From contig JADIYY010000001.1 in the NCBI GenBank assembly GCA_016705065.1, positions 682,001-746,000 on the forward strand: a stretch of 64,000 nt of DNA, in the 5' to 3' direction. Origin of the DNA: Candidatus Aalborgiella aggregata. GTDB taxonomy: Bacteria; Pseudomonadota; Gammaproteobacteria; Burkholderiales; Burkholderiaceae_C. Positions 1 to 8,793 of the stretch are shown here, one piece after another. Position 1 is the first letter of the stretch. Every line of letters begins with the position of its first letter. Made by a program: the position numbers and the translations under genes. Under the pieces are notes generated by a model, which did not search any database, was not told the DNA's origin, and was given only the letters and a program-made list of their open reading frames with translations.

Positions 1-103
1 AGAAATTGCATCGCACTAGAGGGTTGTTTTTTGGGTGTAGACATGGTTTTTAAAATGGGCGGGTAATAGATTGTCTGGCTAATAATGAGATAGACTTCAT
101 CTG

Positions 104-1543
104 ATGAACGCCACAATTTTAAGCCAATTAGAACCTTTGATGGTTTGGTTATTGCTGGCCTTGGCCGTTCTCAATATTTTGGCCTTGCTTTGGTTGTTGT
201 TGCGTCGCGCGGATAAACAGGCAACAGAAGCCACAAATAACAGCAAAGCAGAAGTTTTGGGGGCGGTGACATCCAGCACGGAACGTTTAGAACGTGAACT
301 GCGGCGCGAAATCACAGAATCGTCACGCGGTGGCAGGCAAGAGCTGACACAATCATTTGGCGCATTTCAGCAAGCGGTTGTCACCCAAAGTGGAGAAGCC
401 TTCCGAACTCAAAACACACAAATAGATGCCTTCACCGCACAATCCAGCCAACAACTGGCCACAGTAACACAGCAAATTGTGGGCTTACAAAAATCGATAG
501 CTGACACATTGAATACCCAACTGCAGGGCTTGTCAGATGCAAATGCCCGGCGCTTGAGTGAGGTGCGCGAAACTCTGGAAAAGCAATTGTTGCAACTGCA
601 AAGCACCAATGCCACCAAATTGGACGAGATGCGGCAAACAGTGGATGAAAAATTGCAAAGTACCTTGCAAGCCCGCTTGGGTGAAAGTTTCAAGCAAGTC
701 GCCGATCGCTTGGAGCAGGTGCACAAAGGCTTGGGTGAAATGCAAACCTTAGCGCAAGGGGTTGGTGACTTAAAGCACTTGCTGACCAATGTCAAAACGC
801 GCGGCATTTTTGGTGAGGCCCAATTGGCCAGTTTGCTGGAACAGGTATTCACTGTTGACCAGTATGCTGCACAAGTGTCTTGCAAACCAGGCAGCAAAAA
901 CGTGGTGGACTTTGCTGTGAAGTTGCCTGGTAGGTCAGCCGAAGGCACGCCTTTGTGGTTACCAATTGATGCCAAATTCCCGAGTGATGACTATGAACGT
1001 TTGTTAACCGCACAAGCCAATGCAGACCCAGCAAGTGCGGACATGGCTGCCAAAGCGCTGGAGCAGCGGATTCGTTTGGAGGCCAAGTCGATTGCTGAAA
1101 AGTACATCGAGCCACCTTTCACGACTGATTTTGCATTCTTGTTTTTGCCCTCTGAAGGTTTATATGCCGAAGTCTTGCGTCGCCCTGGTTTAATGGATTC
1201 GATTCAGCGTGACTACCGCGTCAATCTGGCAGGGCCGACCACTTTGTTGGCGATGCTGAGTTCGCTGCAAATGGGTTTCAGAACCTTGGCTTTAGAGAAA
1301 CGTTCTAGCGAAGTGTGGCAAGTATTAGGCGCTGTGAAAACCGAGTTTGGTAAATTCGGTGGCATGTTGGATAAAGCACGTTCGCAAACTGAGACCGTGT
1401 TGAAAACGCTCTCTGAAAGCGATGTGCGCACACGAGCCATGAACCGCGCTTTGAAACACGTTGAAGCTTTGCCTGAAAATGAAACCCAGCGCATCATGCC
1501 ATCACTACAAGACTTAGAGGATGCAAAGAGCGAAGATGGTTAA
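104..1543 (+). CDS. rmuC: RmuC-family DNA recombination protein
   Basis: This 479-residue protein has the RmuC layout. An N-terminal membrane segment (about residues 11-34) is followed by a long Gln/Ala-rich coiled coil (about 60-230) and the conserved RmuC domain (about 240-440, with LPGRS, PIDAKFP and FLPSEGLYAE). RmuC proteins limit recombination at inverted repeats and are thought to be nuclease-related; the biochemical activity is not settled. Length is normal for the family. The ATG at 104 has no strong ribosome binding site but starts directly at the membrane anchor. The MFS gene follows 21 bp later on the same strand, so the two are probably cotranscribed. Confidence 0.9.
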   Translation: MNATILSQLEPLMVWLLLALAVLNILALLWLLLRRADKQATEATNNSKAEVLGAVTSSTERLERELRREITESSRGGRQELTQSFGAFQQAVVTQSGEAFRTQNTQIDAFTAQSSQQLATVTQQIVGLQKSIADTLNTQLQGLSDANARRLSEVRETLEKQLLQLQSTNATKLDEMRQTVDEKLQSTLQARLGESFKQVADRLEQVHKGLGEMQTLAQGVGDLKHLLTNVKTRGIFGEAQLASLLEQVFTVDQYAAQVSCKPGSKNVVDFAVKLPGRSAEGTPLWLPIDAKFPSDDYERLLTAQANADPASADMAAKALEQRIRLEAKSIAEKYIEPPFTTDFAFLFLPSEGLYAEVLRRPGLMDSIQRDYRVNLAGPTTLLAMLSSLQMGFRTLALEKRSSEVWQVLGAVKTEFGKFGGMLDKARSQTETVLKTLSESDVRTRAMNRALKHVEALPENETQRIMPSLQDLEDAKSEDG

Positions 1544-1564
1544 TTTGACTTTCGAGAATCTACT

Positions 1565-2722
1565 TTGACCGGAAAAGAACTCAGCAAACTGATTGCTGGT
1601 CAAGTCTTTTTGCATGCTTGTATGGCGGGCATGCGCATGGCAGCGCCTTTGATGGCGCTACGTGAAGGCTACAGTGCCGTAGCCGTTGGTGTTTTATTGG
1701 CACTCTTTGCCACAACACAGGTCTTTTTAGCTATTCCGGCAGGACGTTTTACCGACAAACATGGTTTACGCAAACCCATTTTGCTGTCCGTGTTTGCGGC
1801 CAGCGCCGGTGCGGGTATTGCGGTTTTGTTTCCTATCTTCCCTGTGCTTTGCTTGAGCGCCTTGATGACAGGTGGTGCAACCGGCGCCATGGTGATTGCA
1901 TTGCAAAGGCATGTGGGTCGCAGTGCGCAAGATCCTTTGGAACTCAAAAAATTATTCAGTTGGTTGGCTCTTGGACCTGCCGTTTCCAACTTCATTGGTC
2001 CATTTAGTGCAGGCTTGTTGATTGACCACAGTGGCTTCAGGATGGCATTTTTCTTGATGGCGCTTTTGCCATTATTAACTTGGTTTTTGGTCCGCAATGC
2101 ACGCGAATGGCCTCCTACTGAACATGTCAATGTCAAGAGCCAAACCAAAACAACGTGGGACTTATTGAAAGAACCCATGATGCGTCGATTGATGCTGGTG
2201 AATTGGTTTTTAGCATCCTGTTGGGATGTTCATACTTTTGTAGTACCGATATTGGGACATGAAAAAGGGCTAAGCGCCTCAACGATTGGTGCCATCCTAG
2301 GCGCGTTTGCCATATCCGCGACTTTGGTCAGATTGCTGATGCCCTTTATTGCAAAGCATTTGAAAGAGTGGGTTGTGGTATCTGGTGCAATGTTGTTAAC
2401 GGGTGTGATCTTCGGCATTTATCCATTCATGCCAACTGCAATGACCATGGGCATGTGTTCAGTTGCTTTGGGATTTGTGTTGGGTTCAGTACAACCCATG
2501 ATCATGAGTACTTTGCACCAAATCACGCCTGAGAACCGCCATGGAGAGGCCTTGGGGCTGCGCTTGATGGCCATCAATGCCAGTAGCGTCGCCATGCCGC
2601 TCATGTTTGGACTGGCTGGTACCGTGATAGGTGTTGCAGGACTCTTTTGGGTAACAGGTGCATTGGTTGCTGCAGCGTCGCAACAGGCTTGGAAATTGAG
2701 GCCGCCCTTAAATTTTGACTAA
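1565..2722 (+). CDS. MFS transporter
   Basis: This 385-residue protein is almost entirely hydrophobic, with about twelve membrane segments and the MFS loop signature between helices 2 and 3 (AGRFTDKHGLRKP). It is a secondary carrier of the inner membrane. The substrate cannot be read from sequence; drug or metabolite export is typical of this short 12-helix form. The start is TTG at 1565, 21 bp after rmuC, which suggests one operon. It converges on the LOG gene with only 14 bp between the two stop codons. Confidence 0.8.
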   Translation: MTGKELSKLIAGQVFLHACMAGMRMAAPLMALREGYSAVAVGVLLALFATTQVFLAIPAGRFTDKHGLRKPILLSVFAASAGAGIAVLFPIFPVLCLSALMTGGATGAMVIALQRHVGRSAQDPLELKKLFSWLALGPAVSNFIGPFSAGLLIDHSGFRMAFFLMALLPLLTWFLVRNAREWPPTEHVNVKSQTKTTWDLLKEPMMRRLMLVNWFLASCWDVHTFVVPILGHEKGLSASTIGAILGAFAISATLVRLLMPFIAKHLKEWVVVSGAMLLTGVIFGIYPFMPTAMTMGMCSVALGFVLGSVQPMIMSTLHQITPENRHGEALGLRLMAINASSVAMPLMFGLAGTVIGVAGLFWVTGALVAAASQQAWKLRPPLNFD

Positions 2723-2736
2723 ACGGTAACGACAAA

Positions 2737-3678
2737 TTACGTCAGTTTATAAAATGTCTTGATGGTATTCCACGCTACTTGTGGGTCATCTGTGTAGGTG
2801 AAGAAAGACAAATCCTCCTTCGATATCGTGCCTTCAGCCACCATTAAATCAAAGTCGATCAATTTTTTCCAATACTCAGTGCCAAACAAGATAATCGGCA
2901 CAGGTTGTGCTTTGCGTGTTTGCACCAGTGTCAATACTTCAAATAATTCGTCTAAGGTGCCCATGCCACCTGGGAACGCCACCAAAGCTTTTGCGCGCAT
3001 CATGAAATGCATTTTGCGCAAGGCGAAATAGTGAAATTTGAAATTCAAACTTGGCGTGATGAAACGGTTACCCGATTGTTCGTGCGGCAAGGTGATGTTC
3101 AAACCAATGGATAAAGCACCTACATCGTGCGCACCGCGATTGGCGGCTTCCATGATGCCAGGTCCGCCACCCGTGCAAATGTACAGGCGTTCATCGGCAG
3201 GTTTACATCCTGAGTTGTCTGTGCTGCTGTTCTTAGACTTGTCATTCGCTGAGCTATTCGACCCACCACCATTATTGCCATTGCCACCATAACTGGCGAC
3301 CAAACGCGCAAACAAACGTGCTTGGTGGTAGTAGTGCGCGTTGCGTACATCTCGTTGCGCGTTCTGTAGCGCCAATTCGTCACCGCTAGATTGCGCTGTC
3401 TTGAGTTTTTTCTCGGCTTCACTGGGCGAAATGAATCGGGCACTGCCATAAACCACCACAGTGTTTTCAATGCCTAGCTTTTGCAATTCCAATTCGGGTT
3501 TCAGCATTTCCAATTGCATGCGCAAACCACGTGTTTCGCGGCGCAACATGAATTGCGGATCAGCAAACGCCAGACGATAGGTGTCAGCATCAAGTTCGTG
3601 TCCCTGCACGGCATGACTTTGCAATTCTGCCCATGCGTTGGCGATGCGGGATTCTTTCAGTTCTTCGGTGTTTTTCAT
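2737..3678 (-). CDS. LOG-family nucleotide 5'-monophosphate nucleosidase
   Basis: The protein is 313 residues long and belongs to the LOG/TIGR00730 family. It shows GGGPGIMEA (about 170-178) and the hallmark PGGMGTLDE (236-244), which form the nucleotide-binding and catalytic site. Family members remove the base from nucleoside monophosphates (PpnN-like, or cytokinin-activating LOG). It is longer than classic 190-residue LOG proteins because of an N-terminal extension and a low-complexity Gly/Asn/Ser linker at residues 131-157, placed inside the Rossmann core. Family known; exact substrate inferred. Confidence 0.85.
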   Translation of the reverse strand: MKNTEELKESRIANAWAELQSHAVQGHELDADTYRLAFADPQFMLRRETRGLRMQLEMLKPELELQKLGIENTVVVYGSARFISPSEAEKKLKTAQSSGDELALQNAQRDVRNAHYYHQARLFARLVASYGGNGNNGGGSNSSANDKSKNSSTDNSGCKPADERLYICTGGGPGIMEAANRGAHDVGALSIGLNITLPHEQSGNRFITPSLNFKFHYFALRKMHFMMRAKALVAFPGGMGTLDELFEVLTLVQTRKAQPVPIILFGTEYWKKLIDFDLMVAEGTISKEDLSFFTYTDDPQVAWNTIKTFYKLT

Positions 3679-3707
3679 TCTTCAATTGTCTCTGAAAATC
3701 GAGACAA

Positions 3708-3743
3708 ATAAAAAAGGCTCCAAAGAAGAACTTTGGAGCCTTT
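3708..3743 (-). terminator. Rho-independent terminator after efp
   Basis: A perfect 10-bp stem, GGCTCCAAAG (3716-3725) with CTTTGGAGCC (3731-3740) and a 5-nt loop, has an A-rich flank at 3708-3715 that becomes a U tract on the minus strand. It sits 18 bp past the efp stop codon. Confidence 0.85.
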
Positions 3744-3760
3744 GAGGGGTGATTTAAAAA

Positions 3761-4321
3761 TTAAACGCGTTTGCGGTATTCGCCGGTGCGGGTGTCGATT
3801 TCGACTTTGTCGCCTTGCGCCACGAAAATTGGCACACCAATTTCGAAGCCTGTGGCCAATTTGGCGGGTTTCAATACTTTGCCTGATGTGTCGCCTTTGA
3901 CGGCTGGCTCAGTCCACTCGATCACGCGTTGCACGCTGGTGGGGATTTCAACTGAAATAGCTTTGCCTTCGTAAAAGCAGACTTCCAATTCCATGCCATC
4001 TTCGAGGTAGTTGAGCGCGTCGCCCATGTTTTCGGCTTCCACTTCGTACTGGTTGTACTCTGCGTCCATGCACACATACATGGGTTCGGCAAAATATGAA
4101 TAGGTGCATTCTTTTTTATCCAACACGATTTGCTCAAACTTGTCATCAGCACGGAAAACGAGTTCAGTGTTGAAGTTGTTGATCAAACCTTTGAGTTTCA
4201 AACGAACTGTGGCTGCGCCGCGACCGCCGCGTGCGTATTCGGTTTTCAAAACGATCATTGGGTCTTTGCCTTGCATGACCACGTTGCCTGCGCGGAGTTC
4301 TTGTGCGATTTTCAATGCCAT
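3761..4321 (-). CDS. efp: Elongation factor P
   Basis: EF-P of 186 residues, full length, with KOW-like, OB and C-terminal domains. It binds between the P and E sites of the ribosome and relieves stalling at consecutive prolines. The modification loop reads YARGGRGAATV. Arg34 aligns with Arg32 of the Pseudomonas protein, the residue that EarP rhamnosylates, rather than with the lysine of the EpmA/EpmB type. The earP gene lies just upstream on the same strand (92 bp), which supports this assignment. An efficient terminator follows at 3708-3743. Confidence 0.95.
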   Translation of the reverse strand: MALKIAQELRAGNVVMQGKDPMIVLKTEYARGGRGAATVRLKLKGLINNFNTELVFRADDKFEQIVLDKKECTYSYFAEPMYVCMDAEYNQYEVEAENMGDALNYLEDGMELEVCFYEGKAISVEIPTSVQRVIEWTEPAVKGDTSGKVLKPAKLATGFEIGVPIFVAQGDKVEIDTRTGEYRKRV

Positions 4322-4413
4322 AATAATTTGCTCTTTAAATTGCTCATTCGTGATGAGTGGGTTTTAGGTGCGTGAAACTGTTTCGCAGCGCCTTCCAGCG
4401 CTTTCAGTAAAGC

Positions 4414-5649
4414 CTATGATTTTAACCGTTTTTCTTGCACTTCACCAGCGTAGTCAATGAGCTGGCTGCACAAATCACGTTGTGCCAGCAGTTTTTGTCG
4501 CAGCACCAAGGCACTTTGTCCCCAAAGCTCAAAATCCAGCTTAGGCAATGGCGCAGCTGCATCCAAAGTGGCATTCACATTCCAAGCTCGGTGCATGGCT
4601 TTGAGCGAATCGGGTGCTTCCATCATGCGCAGAAAGGCTTCAAGCTTGGCATGGTGCACACCGTCGTCCTGCTGGTAAATGTGCCAAACAAAGGGCTTGC
4701 CTGCCCAAATGGCGCGTACCAGCGAATCTTCACCCCGCACAAAATTCAAATCACAGCTCCACAGTAAATGGTCGTAATCATGCTGTGTAAGTGCATCCAG
4801 ATATACTATTGATAGCAGTCTAGGCAAAGAATATGCCGGCTGCAGCCTTGTTTGATGCTCCAAAACCGTTTTGACAGCCGCCGTAGCCCGCCCCGCGGTG
4901 ACCAGCAGGCAAGTGGGTGATTGGCTTGTTTGACTATTAGCGAGTTGGTTAATTAAGGCTTCTAAGGCCGGTGGTTCATAGCTAAAGAGCGAGATGTAAC
5001 GTGTATTGGGATCAAAAGCAAGTTGCTTCAAAGACAACAATTGGCCTAACCATGCGCCCCGGTCAAACACCTGTTGCCGCGCCAACAAATCCGTTTCACG
5101 CAGCAAGCCGCCTGTTTGCTCATTGAAACCAGGGTAAAAATAGTGTTGCGTCCAACCAGCGGCTGCGCCATCACGGTGGATGGTGGGCAGGGTGTGGTTG
5201 CGCTCGGCAAACCTTTCGGCTGTGAGGTGCTCCAAATTCAGCCAAATCGGTTGTTTGGGGGAATTTATGTAATCAAATTGGCCTGTAGCTGGCGTATTGA
5301 TTGTCTTTATCGCTATTAAATCAATAGCAAAGTCGCACCCAAAGGTGTCAACCAAAATATCACTCCAGTTCCACCACGCTGCGCCATCTGGTGCCAGTGG
5401 AATGCCCTGTGCACAGTCCATCACCGTTACATTTGGGTAGCCATCAGGTGCCATCCAAGCCAATGCCGACACATCATCCACCCAAAGCCGCACTGTTTTG
5501 CCCCGCGCCGCCAACTGGCAAGCCAGCCGCCAGCAAACGCCTATGTCGCCAAAGTTATCGACAACTTTGCAGAAGATGTGCCAAGTCGATGGGGGTGGGT
5601 GTGAATGAGTGGATGAGGAGGGCACGGAAACCATGCCCTGATTGTCCAC
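4414..5649 (-). CDS. earP: EF-P arginine rhamnosyltransferase EarP
   Basis: The protein is an EarP (DUF2331) GT-B enzyme of about 411 residues that transfers rhamnose from dTDP-rhamnose to the EF-P arginine. Visible family features are the N-terminal VVDNFGDIGVCWRLA motif, which carries the catalytic-region Asp, and the C-terminal donor-site region with RGEDSLVRAIWAGKPFVWH. The start is uncertain: GTG at 5649 or ATG at 5634, both upstream of the conserved HIFCKVVDNF. The stretch at 5280-5329 is a copy of the window's dispersed repeat, translated in frame as roughly IDLIAIKTINTPATGQF, where relatives have a short linker. efp follows. Confidence 0.9.
   Translation of the reverse strand: MDNQGMVSVPSSSTHSHPPPSTWHIFCKVVDNFGDIGVCWRLACQLAARGKTVRLWVDDVSALAWMAPDGYPNVTVMDCAQGIPLAPDGAAWWNWSDILVDTFGCDFAIDLIAIKTINTPATGQFDYINSPKQPIWLNLEHLTAERFAERNHTLPTIHRDGAAAGWTQHYFYPGFNEQTGGLLRETDLLARQQVFDRGAWLGQLLSLKQLAFDPNTRYISLFSYEPPALEALINQLANSQTSQSPTCLLVTAGRATAAVKTVLEHQTRLQPAYSLPRLLSIVYLDALTQHDYDHLLWSCDLNFVRGEDSLVRAIWAGKPFVWHIYQQDDGVHHAKLEAFLRMMEAPDSLKAMHRAWNVNATLDAAAPLPKLDFELWGQSALVLRQKLLAQRDLCSQLIDYAGEVQEKRLKS
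5280..5329 (+). repeat. Dispersed repeat copy 1 (inside earP)
   Basis: It matches the family pattern GGCCTSTAGCCGGCGTATT, then GATTGCCT, then GCTATTAAA..ATAGC. It lies within the earP reading frame and leaves it open. Confidence 0.8.
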
Positions 5650-5691
5650 AAAATTAACGACAGAAATTAACTACAAATCTTGCAGATTCAA

Positions 5692-6702
5692 TCAATCCAG
5701 CTTGATACCTAAATCGACCGCGGTTTTGATCCAAACTGGCGCGGCGTCATCAAAATCACGGCGCGTTTCTGCCAAGTTTTTAGGTTTGTTGGGAATGGCA
5801 AAGGTTTCGCGCATTTTGGCCGCTTGCTCGGTGTTGGACCAAGCAACCGCCTCATCCGCCACACGTTTGAGTATCGCCTGCGGCGTGCCAGTGGGCGCGA
5901 ACAATGGTAAAGCGCCATCTAGCGTGACCAGCTTGCCCGTCACGCCTTGCTCAACCAAAGTGGGTACATCGGGCAATTTGGGTGATCTGTACATGCCTGT
6001 GACACCGATTGCGCGAGCGCCCTTATTGGATACCGCATTGAAAGTGTTAAAGCTGCCCACGGCGATTTGAATCTGACCTGAAGCCAAGTCCAACCACATG
6101 GGAGCCTCGCCCCTGTAATGCGCGGTTTGGATTTTGGTACCTTGGCTGCGGTTGGTTTGGTCTGCCACCATGTGGGGGTAAGAGCCTGCTGCGTACGAGC
6201 CCATGTTGGCATTGTTGGTCTTGGCCCAGGAGATGAATTCAGCCATGTTTTTGGCTGGTATTTTGTCGTTAATGGCCACCACTAAGGGGCCCGCTGGGAA
6301 CATGGTGACAGGCGCAAGGTCCTTGTCTAAGTTATAGGGCAGCTTGGAAAATAAAACCCGATTTTGGAAAACGGTGCCCGTTGTCGTCAAACCAAAGGTG
6401 TAGCCATCGGCCGGCGACTTCAACACCGCATCAATGCCAATCACAGCACCTGCACCCGCCTTGTTTTCAATCACCACCGGCACACCAAGCTTGCCACTCA
6501 AATATTGCCCAAACTGACGCCCAACCGCATCAGTCAATCCACCTGGCGGGTAAGTCACCACAATTTTGATAGGCTTAGACGGCCAAGCCGCCGCCTGCGC
6601 CCAAGCTTGGTTCATGCCAACGGCACTCACCAAAGCAGTCAAGCCAATAGCTGCCGCAGTTTGCCAAAGTGTGCGACGTGTGCGCTGCTGATTCAAAGTC
6701 AT
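5692..6702 (-). CDS. Bug-family tripartite tricarboxylate receptor (TctC-like)
   Basis: A 336-residue periplasmic solute receptor of the Bug/TctC family, much expanded in Burkholderiales. A cleavable signal peptide (about 1-36, ending AWAQA) precedes AWPSKPIKIVVTYPPGG, the classic first strand and ligand loop of the family. GAGAVIGIDAV and TTGTVFQN-type blocks follow. No TctA/TctB membrane partners are nearby, which is common for orphan Bug proteins. The ligand is unknown; carboxylates are usual. Confidence 0.9.
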   Translation of the reverse strand: MTLNQQRTRRTLWQTAAAIGLTALVSAVGMNQAWAQAAAWPSKPIKIVVTYPPGGLTDAVGRQFGQYLSGKLGVPVVIENKAGAGAVIGIDAVLKSPADGYTFGLTTTGTVFQNRVLFSKLPYNLDKDLAPVTMFPAGPLVVAINDKIPAKNMAEFISWAKTNNANMGSYAAGSYPHMVADQTNRSQGTKIQTAHYRGEAPMWLDLASGQIQIAVGSFNTFNAVSNKGARAIGVTGMYRSPKLPDVPTLVEQGVTGKLVTLDGALPLFAPTGTPQAILKRVADEAVAWSNTEQAAKMRETFAIPNKPKNLAETRRDFDDAAPVWIKTAVDLGIKLD

Positions 6703-6870
6703 TAATAAACTCCCATAACGTTAAAAGGAATGCATCTCAACTTTCAGTATAGGTTGATGCAGTCAACTTGAAATTGGGGTTTGCACCCATGCAACCAAGT
6801 CAATAGCAAATGCAGTTGATACTGCTAAATGCGTCAGCAACACTTATCTGCGCCGATTTTCAAGGTATAC

Positions 6871-6960
6871 GCGTGTACATGGTGTTCAGCAGTTTCATAT
6901 GCTTTTTTGGCCTGTAGCCGGCGTATTGATTGCCTAAGGTGCTATTAAATTTATAGTATT
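6871..6960 (+). repeat. Dispersed repeat copy 2, extended form
   Basis: The core family unit is at 6909-6958. The similarity to copy 3 (7719-7807) extends about 38 bp further left, so the two copies form imperfect direct repeats of roughly 90 bp. They flank the hypothetical gene at 6980-7693. Confidence 0.85.
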
Positions 6961-6979
6961 GCATTCAAATAGTTTGATT

Positions 6980-7693
6980 TTACTTTTGTTGTGAATCAAT
7001 CCATTGCTTTGCAAGTGGATCTCCAATCCGAATCCACTTACCTTTATATGCCTCAAGTTTCTCGCACTCCGACTCTTTGGGTGTCCTCTCCCTCAAAATC
7101 GTTTTGAATTCAGGTTGTCGATAACCCGCATAGAGACCGCTGATGGCTACTGCGGAAACAATCGATGTGCCAGCGTTTTTAGCTTCGACATCAGGCGACG
7201 AAAAAATCAAATTGGGAGTTTTAATATCCTGCGGTAACTCTTGCAGAGTGATGCGGCTCCATTTATTGGTATCGTATTTGAAGACGACATAAGGCGGGTT
7301 CGGTCTGCCCCATTTGTTGTATGACAGGCAACCCATTGGGTATGCAACTAGGTAAGGCATGGCATTGTGAATACCAAGCAACATCGGTAAGAAGTTAGCT
7401 GTGCCAATGTCTTGCGAGAAGGAGTCCTCCCAAACCACCTGTTGCTTTGTGCCAGGCATCGTGAAAGTCAAGCGTTGCTCTTTGATAGGAGGCTGTTGTC
7501 CTACTTCACGTCGCCCTCCACGCTGTACCGTGCGCTCTACAATTATTTTCCGTCCATCATGCAGCATCACCTCCTCTTTCCAACTATCACCGCCAAATCC
7601 AAACATACCTGCATATGCGTTCATGTTCAATCCAAGGCAAATGAATAACCCAAGAGATAACACTATTTTTGCAATGTGATTTTGTTGCCTCAT
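6980..7693 (-). CDS. Hypothetical exported protein
   Basis: I do not recognise this 237-residue protein. It has an N-terminal signal peptide (about 1-29, ending NAYAG), then FGFGGDSWKEEVMLHDGRKIIVERTVQRGGRREVG-like basic and charged sequence, so it is probably periplasmic or envelope-associated. The ATG at 7693 has a GAGGTG ribosome binding site about 7 bp upstream. It has no obvious operon partner. It is bracketed by the two extended direct repeats (6871-6960 and 7719-7807), a layout that suggests insertion or duplication by recombination between repeats. Confidence 0.6.
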   Translation of the reverse strand: MRQQNHIAKIVLSLGLFICLGLNMNAYAGMFGFGGDSWKEEVMLHDGRKIIVERTVQRGGRREVGQQPPIKEQRLTFTMPGTKQQVVWEDSFSQDIGTANFLPMLLGIHNAMPYLVAYPMGCLSYNKWGRPNPPYVVFKYDTNKWSRITLQELPQDIKTPNLIFSSPDVEAKNAGTSIVSAVAISGLYAGYRQPEFKTILRERTPKESECEKLEAYKGKWIRIGDPLAKQWIDSQQK

Positions 7694-7718
7694 ATATGCA
7701 CCTCATTCATGGATTTGC

Positions 7719-7807
7719 GCGTTTGCATGATGCTTGGCAGTTTTATGTGCCTTTTTGGCCTGTAGCCGGCGTATTGATTGCCTGAGGTGCTATTAAATTT
7801 ATAGTAT
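7719..7807 (+). repeat. Dispersed repeat copy 3, extended form
   Basis: The core unit is at 7757-7807. Together with copy 2 it brackets the gene at 6980-7693 as a direct repeat; the core sequences are nearly identical. Confidence 0.85.
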
Positions 7808-7831
7808 GGCATGGTATCTAGGGAATTTGGA

Positions 7832-8743
7832 TTAGAAGTTGTTCTTTTTGAGCCATGCATTCAATGGAACGCTCCATAGCGGGCCGCCGCGTAGGAGCAG
7901 GGCGTGGCCGTCGTTGTTGGGGACGGGGGTGGTGGCTATGAATTGGGTGGGGCTGCCGCCTTGGGCAAAATCTTTATGCCATTGTTTGGGGGAATCTGCG
8001 CCCCAGTACAGGTCGTTTTCTGCGTAAAACCAAATGTTGGGTAGCTTGGTGGTTTTGCCGTATTCGCCCATCATTTTCCCCAAGATTTCAGGGTGGCACA
8101 TATTGCCTTTTGATGTGGGGCTGCCACCTGCACCGCCAGCAAAGTTGATGCAGCCCACCACGCCAGGCGGGTTTTGCGCGCACAGCGCGACGGTGGTTAA
8201 GCCGCCTACCGATTGACCTTCTAGCAAGATGCGGTCTTTTTGCGCCCATGCTTGTTCGCGCACCCATTGCAGCACAGGTTGGGTGGACAGCACCGCATAT
8301 TTGGCGGTGTTGGCAGGGTCTGGACGGCTGATGCAAACACCATTGGCATCATACTTAGCGCTTGCACTTTCGCGGTCTGCGCCGCCTGTTTCGCCATAAC
8401 CCACACGTACCGGTGCAACCACGGCATAACCTTTGTTGAGCCAAAACCGCACATGCCCAAATGCCAATGGGTTTTTCAAATTGGCACGCTCAACTTGATC
8501 GCCAGAGCGCCCATGCGAAAACAGCAGCACAGGAAATGGCCCCGCACCATTGGGTTTGAATACATGGGTTTGGATGTCCACATCACCACCGAATGCGCCC
8601 AATCCTTTGGCGCTTACTTTGACAATTTCGGGTGTTGGGTTGGTGTTGTCTTGTGCCTGACTGATGACACCTGACACTGCGATGGTGAATATAGAAATAA
8701 CACGCCAAGTGCTTGAAACGGAGTTGAAAAAATGCGGGCTCAT
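7832..8743 (-). CDS. Exported alpha/beta hydrolase, dienelactone hydrolase-like
   Basis: This alpha/beta hydrolase shows the nucleophile elbow EGQSVGGL (G-x-S-x-G), a candidate acid residue in AENDLYWG and the catalytic His in NNDGHALLL. The mature part starts after a signal peptide ending SQAQD, so it acts in the periplasm. I chose ATG 8743 (MSPHFFNS), which has AAGGAT 5-6 bp upstream. Upstream in-frame starts at 8749, 8785 and 8794 would add residues before the signal peptide. Substrate unknown; esters or lactones are usual. It is divergent from uvrC. Confidence 0.75.
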   Translation of the reverse strand: MSPHFFNSVSSTWRVISIFTIAVSGVISQAQDNTNPTPEIVKVSAKGLGAFGGDVDIQTHVFKPNGAGPFPVLLFSHGRSGDQVERANLKNPLAFGHVRFWLNKGYAVVAPVRVGYGETGGADRESASAKYDANGVCISRPDPANTAKYAVLSTQPVLQWVREQAWAQKDRILLEGQSVGGLTTVALCAQNPPGVVGCINFAGGAGGSPTSKGNMCHPEILGKMMGEYGKTTKLPNIWFYAENDLYWGADSPKQWHKDFAQGGSPTQFIATTPVPNNDGHALLLRGGPLWSVPLNAWLKKNNF

Positions 8744-8793
8744 ATGCATCCTTGTTGTAAATAAGGTGAGTTGACACTGTAACATCGGCATCA

